A stretch of DNA of 14,597 nt. Source: an uncultured Nitrospirota bacterium. GTDB lineage: Bacteria; Nitrospinota; Nitrospinia; SZUA-224. Below, piece by piece: positions 4,874 through 12,415 of this stretch (its first letter is position 1; every line of letters begins with the position of its first letter). The stretch spans positions 1-14,597 of the forward strand of contig CAJVYE010000007.1 in the NCBI GenBank assembly GCA_913009285.1, in the 5' to 3' direction. The position numbers and the translations under genes were made by a program. The notes under the pieces are model-generated. The model had not been told where the DNA came from. It searched no databases and saw only the letters and a list, made by a program, of their open reading frames with translations.

Positions 4874-6622
4874 ATGATCCGATTAAAAATCAACATTCGA
4901 GAATCGAAAATCGAAAATCGAAAATTGCATATCATTGCCCTCCTTATACTACTTGTTGCAGGAGGGTGGGTATTAATATATTCTAAGGTGGTGTATGCCA
5001 CTGGTGGTGTATATACTCAAACAAAGCATGGCAGCACTACATCAGGTGTGAATCGCACAAGTATAGATGGCAATTACAGTAATTATGCTACGGGCGAGTG
5101 TGCCCATTGTCATGAACCGCATACCAGCTTTGGTGGGTCTGAACCCAATCCTGTTACTGGAGTAGCAAACGATTATCTGACCTTTTCAGGGAATACGAAT
5201 GGGTTCTGCTGGACGTGTCATGAGACCTTTCAATTTGGCACTAATCCTCTCGGGTGGGGCTTTTTCAATTTCTATCAGGGTGATACCATCTACTTGAATT
5301 CAAGTCATGGCAATTCTGCAAATATGGAGTGGCCGGGTCTAACCGGTTCTACAGATGACCCTATATGGCCCCGTATGGTGGATCGGAATTCAATCGGTAA
5401 TCAGGCAGGCCTCTGTCTTAACTGCCATACCCCTCATGGTATAAGTGGTACATATGATACAGGTGCAGTCCCTATAGGTGTGGGAGCACAGGCTGGATTG
5501 ATCCCACACCAGCTCATAGCGAGGGAGGAGGCCCTGTGTGAGAATTGCCACGATGCCAACGGACCAGCAGGCACAGATATACAATCAGAGATAGGGAAGA
5601 GTAGTAGTCATACTGTAGATAATACATCACTGGCAGCAGTGCATACAGTGAATGAGACCCTTCCGATTACCTCAAGGCATGTAGAGTGCTATGACTGCCA
5701 CAATCCTCATACAGCAGATAATAGTAATAAGGTAAAAGGGATGAGGTATATTGATATAAACGGCACTGTAAATGACCCTCCTACATTGGGATCAAGGCAG
5801 CCCTATGAGTATGAAGTATGCCTTAAATGTCATGGTAATAGTTATGCGAGTATCTTTCCCACAACAGCCTATCCTGGCACTACCTCAAGCAGACCTCCAG
5901 GAAATAGTAATAAAAGGAAGGAATTCGATCCGAACAGTAGTGATACGATTTATGGCCCTCCAGGTACAAATAGCTCTTATCATCCTATTGCTGCACAAGG
6001 GTTAAATCAGTCGTCAGCGTTAAATAACCAGTTATTATCAGCAGGTCTAAATACGACATCTATTATCAAATGTACTGATTGTCATAACAATAATCTTACT
6101 TCTGATACAAGGGGTATAGCATCAGGTTCTCCCAGCAGTCCCAAAGGACCTCATGGTTCAACAAACACCTCTATGCTCCGTGCAAATTATAGTACTGCGG
6201 TCGGATCAGGGAACTCTAGACCCTTTAACTCTTTCAATGCCAGCAATTTTTCCTTATGTTTCCTATGTCACGATCAAACAGCATTTAATTCAAGCTCTAC
6301 AAATACAAACTTTTATAGCAATAAAAATCTTCACTATTTTCATTTGGCACGTAGTGGTGTTGGAGGAGGAGGCGGTGGCGGCGGCGGCAACGGTACATAT
6401 GCATCATGCCATGAATGTCACTATAATGTCCACAGCAATGTGGAGGCCACCAATACTGAATATTCATTAAGTGGAGGTGCTACTAATACATTCATGGTGA
6501 ACTTCCATCCTGGTATGCCAGGTAATAGTTTTAGCAAACCGCGGTGGTCATATAATGGCAGTACACGTACTTGTAATCTCAGATGCCATGGAACTTCGCA
6601 TAATAAAAGTTATACGCCATAA
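4874..6622 (+). CDS. Secreted decaheme c-type cytochrome with CX3CH motif (copy 1)
   Basis: The protein has 582 residues from ATG 4874, with a modest AGG ten bases upstream. Residues 10-18 are encoded by the AATCGAA repeat and supply the basic n-region before the signal core LLILLVAGG. Cleavage is likely after VVYA at residue 42. Nine CXXCH motifs start at residues 76, 112, 181, 222, 272, 316, 400, 462 and 512. A tenth site, CNLRCH at 567-572, is CX3CH. The first, CAHCHEPH, and several others have a nearby second His, as in doubled-CXXCH domains. Nine consecutive glycines lie near residue 500, before CHECHYNVHSN. There is no lipobox or anchor. It is probably an outer-surface or secreted cytochrome, possibly the external partner of the barrel at 10275. 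Its named family is not recognised. Close paralogue at 6852-8714. Confidence 0.9.
   Translation: MIRLKINIRESKIENRKLHIIALLILLVAGGWVLIYSKVVYATGGVYTQTKHGSTTSGVNRTSIDGNYSNYATGECAHCHEPHTSFGGSEPNPVTGVANDYLTFSGNTNGFCWTCHETFQFGTNPLGWGFFNFYQGDTIYLNSSHGNSANMEWPGLTGSTDDPIWPRMVDRNSIGNQAGLCLNCHTPHGISGTYDTGAVPIGVGAQAGLIPHQLIAREEALCENCHDANGPAGTDIQSEIGKSSSHTVDNTSLAAVHTVNETLPITSRHVECYDCHNPHTADNSNKVKGMRYIDINGTVNDPPTLGSRQPYEYEVCLKCHGNSYASIFPTTAYPGTTSSRPPGNSNKRKEFDPNSSDTIYGPPGTNSSYHPIAAQGLNQSSALNNQLLSAGLNTTSIIKCTDCHNNNLTSDTRGIASGSPSSPKGPHGSTNTSMLRANYSTAVGSGNSRPFNSFNASNFSLCFLCHDQTAFNSSSTNTNFYSNKNLHYFHLARSGVGGGGGGGGGNGTYASCHECHYNVHSNVEATNTEYSLSGGATNTFMVNFHPGMPGNSFSKPRWSYNGSTRTCNLRCHGTSHNKSYTP
4902..4922 (+). repeat. 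Three AATCGAA heptamers inside the decaheme gene 5' end
   Basis: Three perfect tandem AATCGAA units followed by AATTG lie 28 bases after ATG 4874, in the reading frame. The paralogous gene has four units in the matching place. One unit more or less would put ATG 4874 out of frame with the signal peptide core. Confidence 0.88.
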
Positions 6623-6638
6623 ATTTTTGAAAGAAAAA

Positions 6639-6802
6639 TGGTTCTTTCTCAAAATGAGTGGGTAAATATATTAACTATAAAGGGAGTAAATAAGTAGACA
6701 ATCAAATCCACCCTGTCCCCCGTTTTCCAAAGGAGGGTTAAGGGGGATTTATTCAGGAGAGGCTTAAGAAAATATTTACCCACTTGAAATGAGAAAGAAC
6801 CA
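6639..6802. mobile_element. MITE-like element with 31-bp terminal inverted repeats
   Basis: A left end at 6639-6669 and right end at 6772-6802 are inverted repeats matching at 26 of 31 positions. The mismatches cluster in one 5-base stretch (6652-6656), flanked by 13 and 13 matching bases. Ends are TG...CA. A direct repeat GAAAAA flanks both sides (6633-6638 and 6803-6808) and looks like a target-site duplication. The 164-bp interior has no reading frame and contains an inner imperfect palindrome bounded by AAATCC and GGATTT at 6704-6750. It is non-autonomous, and its parent transposon cannot be identified from this window. It sits between the two decaheme paralogues and fills most of the 6623-6851 gap. 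Confidence 0.8.
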
Positions 6803-6851
6803 GAAAAATGAACCGATCGAAAATTAACATTCTAAAATCGAAAATTAACAA

Positions 6852-8714
6852 ATGTTTTTTTCTTTTAATCGAAAATCGAAAATCGAAAATCGAAAATTGC
6901 TCATTACTCTCCTTACCATACTTGTTGCAGGAGGAGGAATTTTTATATTTTTTAAGATAGTGAATGCCACAGGTGGAGCATACAACCAGACAAAACATGG
7001 CAGCACTACATCAGGTGTGGACCGTTCGAATATCGATAACAGGTATAATGAATACGGAAAGGGAGAGTGCAATCACTGCCACGAACCTCATGCCAGCTTT
7101 GGGGGGTATGAACCCAATCCTGTTGATGGCAGAGCAGATAAGTATATAATCTTTACAGAGAACAACAATGAGTTCTGCTGGACCTGTCACAGGATATTAA
7201 CTCTAAATGGCAAACCAAAGGGTTGGGGATTCTACGGTTTCTATCAGGGTGAGACTATCTACTTGAATTCAAGTCACGGTAATTCTGCTGTCAATCAGAA
7301 TATGAGGTGGCCTGGGTTAACCGGCTCTGTCGACGATCCAATATGGCCACGCATGGTAGATCGCAGTGCAATCGGCAATCAGGCAGGCTTCTGTCTTAAC
7401 TGTCATACACCACATGGTATAAAGGGTAGATATGATACAGGTACTGTGCCGATAGGGGTCGGGGCACAGGATGGACTGATCCCGCACCAGCTAATAGCAA
7501 GAGAAGAGGCCCTCTGTGAGAACTGTCACGATGCCAGTGGTCCGGCAATTGCAGATATACAATACGAGATAGACAAAAGGACAATGGGTGGCAGCGGTCA
7601 CCCTGTGGATAATACATCATGGGCCGCAGTACATACAGTAGATGAGACCATTCCGATCAGCTCAAAGCATGTAGAGTGCTGTGATTGTCACAATCCCCAT
7701 GCCAACAAATATAGCAACAAACTTGAGGGGATAAGATATATCGATATAGATGGTGTAGTACGTAACCCTACCCTGGGGGCAAGACAGCCATATGTCTATG
7801 AGGTATGCTTCAAGTGTCATGGAAACACATTTGCTACATTTATCCCTTCTGGTACTACAAGACCACCTTCTGGCAGCAATAAGATAAGGGAGTTTGATCC
7901 GCGATCAAAGATGTCTGCCGCTGTAAACTTAAATGGTGGGGGTTTTTCAACAAATACAATGTTTAATACATCATGGCACCCTGTCGCCATACGTGGATTA
8001 AATCAAAGTGATGTCTTTAACCCTGCAAGTGACCGTTATGCCTTAAGAGGAGGGCTTGATGGAACCAACACTATTAACTGTACAGATTGTCATAATAACG
8101 ACACAAATCCTCTGGGAAGCGTATCGGGGCCGATTACCGAATCTAATCTCAGTACAACCTTTCCTCGTAATGATCTTCCTTCTAACTATACAGGTACGGT
8201 CCCTGTAGGACCTCATGGTTCGACAAACAGTCGTCTCCTCCGTGCAAACTATAGTACTGCTGTAGGAATAGGTAGAGCGCCATTCACAGGTTTCAATGAA
8301 AATAATTTTGCCCTCTGTTTTCTCTGTCACGATGTAACAGCATTTGACCAAAATACTACAAAGACAAACTTTTACAAAAGCGGTGGGGGTGGTATGGGAA
8401 GAGGAAATCTTCACTATTTCCATCTGAGCGGTGGTGGTGGCGGTGGCGGTGGTATGGTACGCCCGTATGAATCATGTCACGAGTGTCACTATAATGTACA
8501 TAGTAATGTAGATGCCCTGAATACACAATATGTATTAAATGGTGTTAGTAACACCTCTAGTGTATTTGATACTACAAGGGATACACATCTGGTAAACTTT
8601 TATCCCGGAGTTGGAGGGAGTCACCAGTGGTCATACAATGCCAGTAACGGAGTGCGAAACTGTAGTCTTATATGTCATGGACGGTCACATAATCAAAGCT
8701 ATAGTGGGCCATAG
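6852..8714 (+). CDS. Secreted decaheme c-type cytochrome with CX3CH motif (copy 2)
   Basis: The protein has 620 residues from ATG 6852, but no ribosome binding site precedes this start. An ATG at 6809 lies in sequence matching the start region of the upstream paralogue, yet is out of frame. The AATCGAA repeat encodes NRKSKIENRKL, followed by the signal core and probable cleavage after IVNA. Nine CXXCH motifs start at residues 73, 109, 181, 222, 276, 319, 410, 489 and 542. The tenth, CSLICH at 604-609, is CX3CH. The fifth reads CCDCH, with an extra Cys. Glycine runs lie near residues 510-530, before CHECHYNVHSN. The heme order is the same as the paralogue at 4874-6622 throughout. Divergence is highest between hemes 6 and 9, where this copy has longer loops. 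The role is probably a secreted or surface electron-transfer protein. The named family is not recognised. Confidence 0.88.
   Translation: MFFSFNRKSKIENRKLLITLLTILVAGGGIFIFFKIVNATGGAYNQTKHGSTTSGVDRSNIDNRYNEYGKGECNHCHEPHASFGGYEPNPVDGRADKYIIFTENNNEFCWTCHRILTLNGKPKGWGFYGFYQGETIYLNSSHGNSAVNQNMRWPGLTGSVDDPIWPRMVDRSAIGNQAGFCLNCHTPHGIKGRYDTGTVPIGVGAQDGLIPHQLIAREEALCENCHDASGPAIADIQYEIDKRTMGGSGHPVDNTSWAAVHTVDETIPISSKHVECCDCHNPHANKYSNKLEGIRYIDIDGVVRNPTLGARQPYVYEVCFKCHGNTFATFIPSGTTRPPSGSNKIREFDPRSKMSAAVNLNGGGFSTNTMFNTSWHPVAIRGLNQSDVFNPASDRYALRGGLDGTNTINCTDCHNNDTNPLGSVSGPITESNLSTTFPRNDLPSNYTGTVPVGPHGSTNSRLLRANYSTAVGIGRAPFTGFNENNFALCFLCHDVTAFDQNTTKTNFYKSGGGGMGRGNLHYFHLSGGGGGGGGMVRPYESCHECHYNVHSNVDALNTQYVLNGVSNTSSVFDTTRDTHLVNFYPGVGGSHQWSYNASNGVRNCSLICHGRSHNQSYSGP
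6867..6894 (+). repeat. Four AATCGAA heptamers inside the second decaheme gene 5' end
   Basis: Four perfect tandem units followed by AATTG lie 15 bases after ATG 6852. The flanking sequence upstream (ATGAACCGAT at 6809) matches the ATG context at 4874 and 2751. From ATG 6809 to the shared TTG of the signal core is 88 bases, which is out of frame. From ATG 4874 the equivalent distance is 51 bases, which is in frame. Confidence 0.88.
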
Positions 8715-8717
8715 AAA

Positions 8718-8750
8718 TTTGCGATTTTCGAATGTCGATTTTCGATATAA
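8718..8750 (-). repeat. TTCGATT heptamer repeat, minus orientation (copy C)
   Basis: This stretch is nearly identical to 4708-4740 (31 of 33 positions), including the AATG interruption. It starts 4 bases after the second decaheme stop codon. It marks the downstream edge of the cytochrome gene block. No plus-oriented AATCGAA partner follows here. Confidence 0.8.
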
Positions 8751-8754
8751 TTGC

Positions 8755-8810
8755 CACAGAGAACACAGAGGTTACAGAGATAATTTTCTATAACTAAAGT
8801 GTTCTCTGTG
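8755..8810 (+). other. Long-loop hairpin before the YVTN lipoprotein gene
   Basis: CACAGAGAACAC at 8755-8766 is the exact reverse complement of GTGTTCTCTGTG at 8799-8810, with a 32-nt AT-rich loop. No T-run follows, so it is not a terminator. The motif resembles dispersed CCACAGAGAACACAGAGG repeats seen in many environmental genomes (from memory). It lies 20 bases upstream of ATG 8831 and could affect its translation or mRNA stability. Confidence 0.65.
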
Positions 8811-8830
8811 AATTCTGAGGCTAATAGATC

Positions 8831-10270
8831 ATGAAAAATATACAAAGTGTAACATTCATCATTTTAATCGTATCGCTGTCTCTTGTATCATGCACTACCT
8901 TACAGATAGTAGAGAGAGATACTGCTGATTCAGGAAATATAGCCATCTATCTTTCAGGTTCAGCCCCTCCACCCCCATATATTTCATTCACCATCTCTGC
9001 TATAGATGTACAAAAGGGGGATGAAAAATGGTTAAGTATGGGTGATCTATCCCTATCGGTAAATACTACTGATCTTTTTGAGAAACAGATACTAGTCGGG
9101 GAGTTCTCCCTTCCAGAGGGTAAGTATAAGAAATTGAGGTTGAGGTTATCTAAGGCTGTCTTAAAGAGGGATGAGGAGGACTTCAATTTGGCCATCCCCC
9201 AGCCTGATGGGGAGGTAATATTCCATACAGAATTTAAAATAAAAAAGGATGATGTTTTTCCTCTGTTTATGGAGTTGGATACCAGCAATTCTATTGAAAA
9301 TGCCTATATGTTCAAACCTGCCATCAGGATCAGGACACGAATGACAGAGATCAAGGGGCTTTTATCTTATGTGACCAATACCGGCTCGAATAGTGTCTCT
9401 GTTATTGATAGGGAATCAGAAAAGGTGGTGGGGATCATCAGGGTTGGCAGAGGACCTAAGGGGATCACTGCAAATTCCAGAGGAGATAGGGTATATGTGA
9501 TCAATTCACGTTCCAATAGCATTTCGGTTATTGATACTGCAAATAATGAGGTGATGGATACTATCAGTCTCATCACCGGGATTGAACCTACAGAAATTGT
9601 CTTACTCCCTGATGATGAGACACTTTATATAACCAATCCCGGTTCTGATAATGTCTCTGTTGTGAGCACTGTTTCAAGGAGTCTTATAACCACTATCCCT
9701 GTGGAGAATTCTCCTCTTGAAATAGCAACCGACCTTAAGGGTAGGCATGTCTATGTCTCGAATAGCATGTCCAATACGATATCAGTAATCGATACATATA
9801 GCAATGAAGTGGTAAATATCATAAGGGGTGTTGGTTTGAGGCCACAGGATATCCTCATAACAGAAGAGTATATCTATGTTGTTAGCGAAGGATCGAACCG
9901 TATCTCAGTGATAGATATCAACTCAAACAGGGTTATTAAAACGATATCTGCGGGTTTTAATCCCTTAAAGCTCTCTATGGGGCTGTTGAACAGGTTATAT
10001 GTAACAAGTAAAGTCTCAGATAATGTCAACATTATTCATCTCACTATGGCCTTGAGCACTGATGCAAAAACAATCTTATCAGGGACTATAACAGGGGAGA
10101 TACCTGTTGGCAGCTCACCTGTTGGGCTATCATTTGACAGGGATAGAAATAGACTCTATGTAGTCAATAATGGCTCAGATACTATCTCTGTTATTGATCT
10201 ACTCTCAGAGAGTGTTGTTGAAACAATCTATGTGGGAAAGGGGCCTTATGAAATGGTATCGATAAAATAG
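8831..10270 (+). CDS. Lipoprotein with DUF4382-like domain and seven-repeat YVTN beta-propeller
   Basis: The protein has 479 residues. The signal ends in lipobox LVSC with Cys21, so it is lipid-anchored; Thr-Thr after Cys does not signal inner-membrane retention. Residues about 36-180 resemble DUF4382: a short strand GNIAIYLSG, then ISFTISAIDVQKGDEKW, and a segment EGKYKKLRLRL. Residues about 184-479 hold seven YVTN-type repeats, from SYVTNTGSNSVSVID to LYVVNNGSDTISVID. This fits a seven-bladed propeller; blade 6 is the most divergent (LYVTSKVSDNVNII). There are no CXXCH motifs. The stop lies only 4 bases before the barrel gene's start, so the two are co-transcribed and probably partners. GAGG at 8817-8820 is a weak ribosome binding site. 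It may act as an outer-membrane partner or scaffold for the barrel or cytochromes (inference). Confidence 0.85.
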   Translation: MKNIQSVTFIILIVSLSLVSCTTLQIVERDTADSGNIAIYLSGSAPPPPYISFTISAIDVQKGDEKWLSMGDLSLSVNTTDLFEKQILVGEFSLPEGKYKKLRLRLSKAVLKRDEEDFNLAIPQPDGEVIFHTEFKIKKDDVFPLFMELDTSNSIENAYMFKPAIRIRTRMTEIKGLLSYVTNTGSNSVSVIDRESEKVVGIIRVGRGPKGITANSRGDRVYVINSRSNSISVIDTANNEVMDTISLITGIEPTEIVLLPDDETLYITNPGSDNVSVVSTVSRSLITTIPVENSPLEIATDLKGRHVYVSNSMSNTISVIDTYSNEVVNIIRGVGLRPQDILITEEYIYVVSEGSNRISVIDINSNRVIKTISAGFNPLKLSMGLLNRLYVTSKVSDNVNIIHLTMALSTDAKTILSGTITGEIPVGSSPVGLSFDRDRNRLYVVNNGSDTISVIDLLSESVVETIYVGKGPYEMVSIK

Positions 10271-10274
10271 TAAA

Positions 10275-12398
10275 ATGAGCAGAGTAAAAAAAGCGGGGAT
10301 AAAATGTATCCTTATATTAATAATCTCAGTGGTAGTGTTTATAATGGAAAGTGACCTTCTCTTTGCCGGAGATATACATGGTACTACTGATTTCTCCTAT
10401 CGGTATTCAAGATCAAAGACTGATGGGGACAGTAGTGATGACTGGAAATTTATCCACAGATACTCCCTCGGCTGGAGAGAGAGACTTACTGCTACTATAG
10501 CCCTCTCTGCTGATATACGGGCAACCTTGAGTAATACTGAAGATATGGATTCAAGTGATCTCTCTCCCTCTTTCCTGTTGAGGATGTCAAACGATCTATT
10601 TTCCTCTAATATTGGATATCGTTCTACTGAAAAGGATCCGGATAAGGGTGATAACAACAGTTCTAAAATCTACAGTGTGGATCTTATTAGCAAACTAGAG
10701 AATATCCCCAGCTTGAGGGGGTCCTATAACAGGGGTGAAAACTTCACTGCAGGAGATATAACAACCCAGACCTCAAACCTCAATCTCAGTAGTGGTTATG
10801 GGTATAATTTCTTTAATCTGAAATATGATTATACAAGGGGTGATTCAAGGGACTTTAAGACTGAGACATGGCGTGAGACTGACAGACATTTCGGGACACT
10901 AGATCTATCTGAATCCTTCTTAAAAAATAAGATCTATCTGTCAGTGAGATACGGGATAGCCCATTCCAGTGTAAGAAATTTTAGTAAGGAGCCGACAAGG
11001 TTTTTGGAGGAGGTAGGTATAACAAGGGCACGCTTGGCTAATCCTGATCCTATTACTCCTAGTGTTGGATCTATTTTTGCTAATATGGCTGATGTCTCTT
11101 ATCTTTTAGATAATGATAAAGACATAAATGGGAGTCCAACCATAAATATAAAGGATATCAATCAAAACATCGGATTTGATTTAGGAGATGTACAATCTAT
11201 AGATAAGATATATCTTTATGTAGAACCTAATCTCACCCCTATCTCTGTTGATGGATCGATCTGGGATGTAGGGCACTGGGATCTATATTCGGCAACTACA
11301 GAAAGCTCAACATGGAATCCTGTTACCATTGGTGGAATTAGTAATGTTACCTTTGATTCAGTAAACAATCGTTTCGATTTTGATATGTCTGAATCAACGT
11401 CCATAGCACGCTATTTCAAGATTGCAAACAATGTTGCTATAACAACAAATGATATATACATCACAGAGATCGAGGTATTAAGCTACCTCTCTGAGGATGA
11501 GACGACCGAATTAGAATCGACCATCCTGAGACATGACATAAGCCTTAATGCCAACTTTCAGCCGACAGAGAGGATCAAATTATCGTACAATCTCTTTTAC
11601 GAGACATCTGAATCTGAAAAAGAGTCTATCTCTAATAATACCTTTCAGTTGTCGCAAGGGACCAACCTCTCAACCAAACTACATAAATATCTTTCATCTT
11701 TAATAAGCTATCAAACACTATTGCAGCATGGGGTGGCAGTAAGGACAGGTCTGGATAGCTACTCACTTCAGTTGACCTCTTTACCTTTAGAGACACTAAA
11801 GTCCTCACTGATCTTCAACCGTTCAGAGTCTACAGAGGAATCAGGGATTCAATCTAGGGGTGATTCTGCCACATTAAGTATATTTTCTAATCTCTATTAT
11901 GGTGTCGATATTGGTGTCGATTTTCTGATCAGCGGTTACAAGGACTTCTCATCAGGGACAAAGACAACCACAAAGTCGATAAGCACAGATATTAATCTCG
12001 ATCTGACCAGGAAGATAAGGATTACTACCCATGGCGCTATAACATGGCAGAGTGGTAGAGTAAGTGATAAAAATATATATACCTTTCGACCGACAATAAA
12101 TTATCGTATCTCAGAAAGTCTCTATCTTACTATTTCAGAGGATTTAAGGGGTAATGGTGATTTCGAGATAGGTAGTAATTTCAATGCCAACTGGCGTGCA
12201 TCACGGGATTTACAGTTCATCCTGGGGTATAACCGCCGTGATTGGGGGGATAACCCATCTGAGAATATCAACTCAACAATAAGCTGGAATATAAGCAGGC
12301 ATTTGGTATTGAGATTAGGGTATAATAGAGCTGTACAGGAAAACGATACAAGTAGTAAGACAGATACCTTTACAACGAGGTTGTCGACGAGGTTCTAA
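10275..12398 (+). CDS. Outer-membrane beta-barrel (porin-like) with inserted discoidin-like domain
   Basis: The protein has 707 residues with a signal peptide ending at LLFA, followed by GDIHGTTDFSYRYS, a typical first barrel strand. Long runs of alternating polar and hydrophobic strands with aromatic girdles continue to the C-terminus, which ends TRLSTRF. A terminal Phe is the classic outer-membrane protein signal recognised by the BAM machinery. Residues about 265-405 interrupt the strand pattern and resemble an F5/8 type C (discoidin, galactose-binding-like) fold: NIGFDLGDVQSIDKIYLYV, WDLYSATTESSTWNPV, ARYFKIANN and ITEIEVLSY. It probably sits in an extracellular loop. By location with secreted decahemes, it may be the porin sheath of a porin-cytochrome conduit, but no sequence link to OmbB, MtrB or ExtB/F is claimed. 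A specialised uptake or adhesion porin is an alternative. Confidence 0.82.
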   Translation: MSRVKKAGIKCILILIISVVVFIMESDLLFAGDIHGTTDFSYRYSRSKTDGDSSDDWKFIHRYSLGWRERLTATIALSADIRATLSNTEDMDSSDLSPSFLLRMSNDLFSSNIGYRSTEKDPDKGDNNSSKIYSVDLISKLENIPSLRGSYNRGENFTAGDITTQTSNLNLSSGYGYNFFNLKYDYTRGDSRDFKTETWRETDRHFGTLDLSESFLKNKIYLSVRYGIAHSSVRNFSKEPTRFLEEVGITRARLANPDPITPSVGSIFANMADVSYLLDNDKDINGSPTINIKDINQNIGFDLGDVQSIDKIYLYVEPNLTPISVDGSIWDVGHWDLYSATTESSTWNPVTIGGISNVTFDSVNNRFDFDMSESTSIARYFKIANNVAITTNDIYITEIEVLSYLSEDETTELESTILRHDISLNANFQPTERIKLSYNLFYETSESEKESISNNTFQLSQGTNLSTKLHKYLSSLISYQTLLQHGVAVRTGLDSYSLQLTSLPLETLKSSLIFNRSESTEESGIQSRGDSATLSIFSNLYYGVDIGVDFLISGYKDFSSGTKTTTKSISTDINLDLTRKIRITTHGAITWQSGRVSDKNIYTFRPTINYRISESLYLTISEDLRGNGDFEIGSNFNANWRASRDLQFILGYNRRDWGDNPSENINSTISWNISRHLVLRLGYNRAVQENDTSSKTDTFTTRLSTRF

Positions 12399-12415
12399 CA
12401 TGGAGGGAATTTGAT

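Noticed and set aside
6753..7072. Minus-strand reading frames with FDFRFSIFDFR-like sequence
   Set aside because: They are translations of the AATCGAA repeat and the antisense of the decaheme gene, with no ribosome binding site or domain.
8043..8423. 126-residue minus-strand frame
   Set aside because: It is the shadow of the decaheme gene. Its cysteines and threonines come from antisense of heme-motif codons.
8755..8810. Terminator after the second decaheme gene
   Set aside because: The loop is long and no T-run follows. The sequence is better described as a dispersed repeat hairpin.
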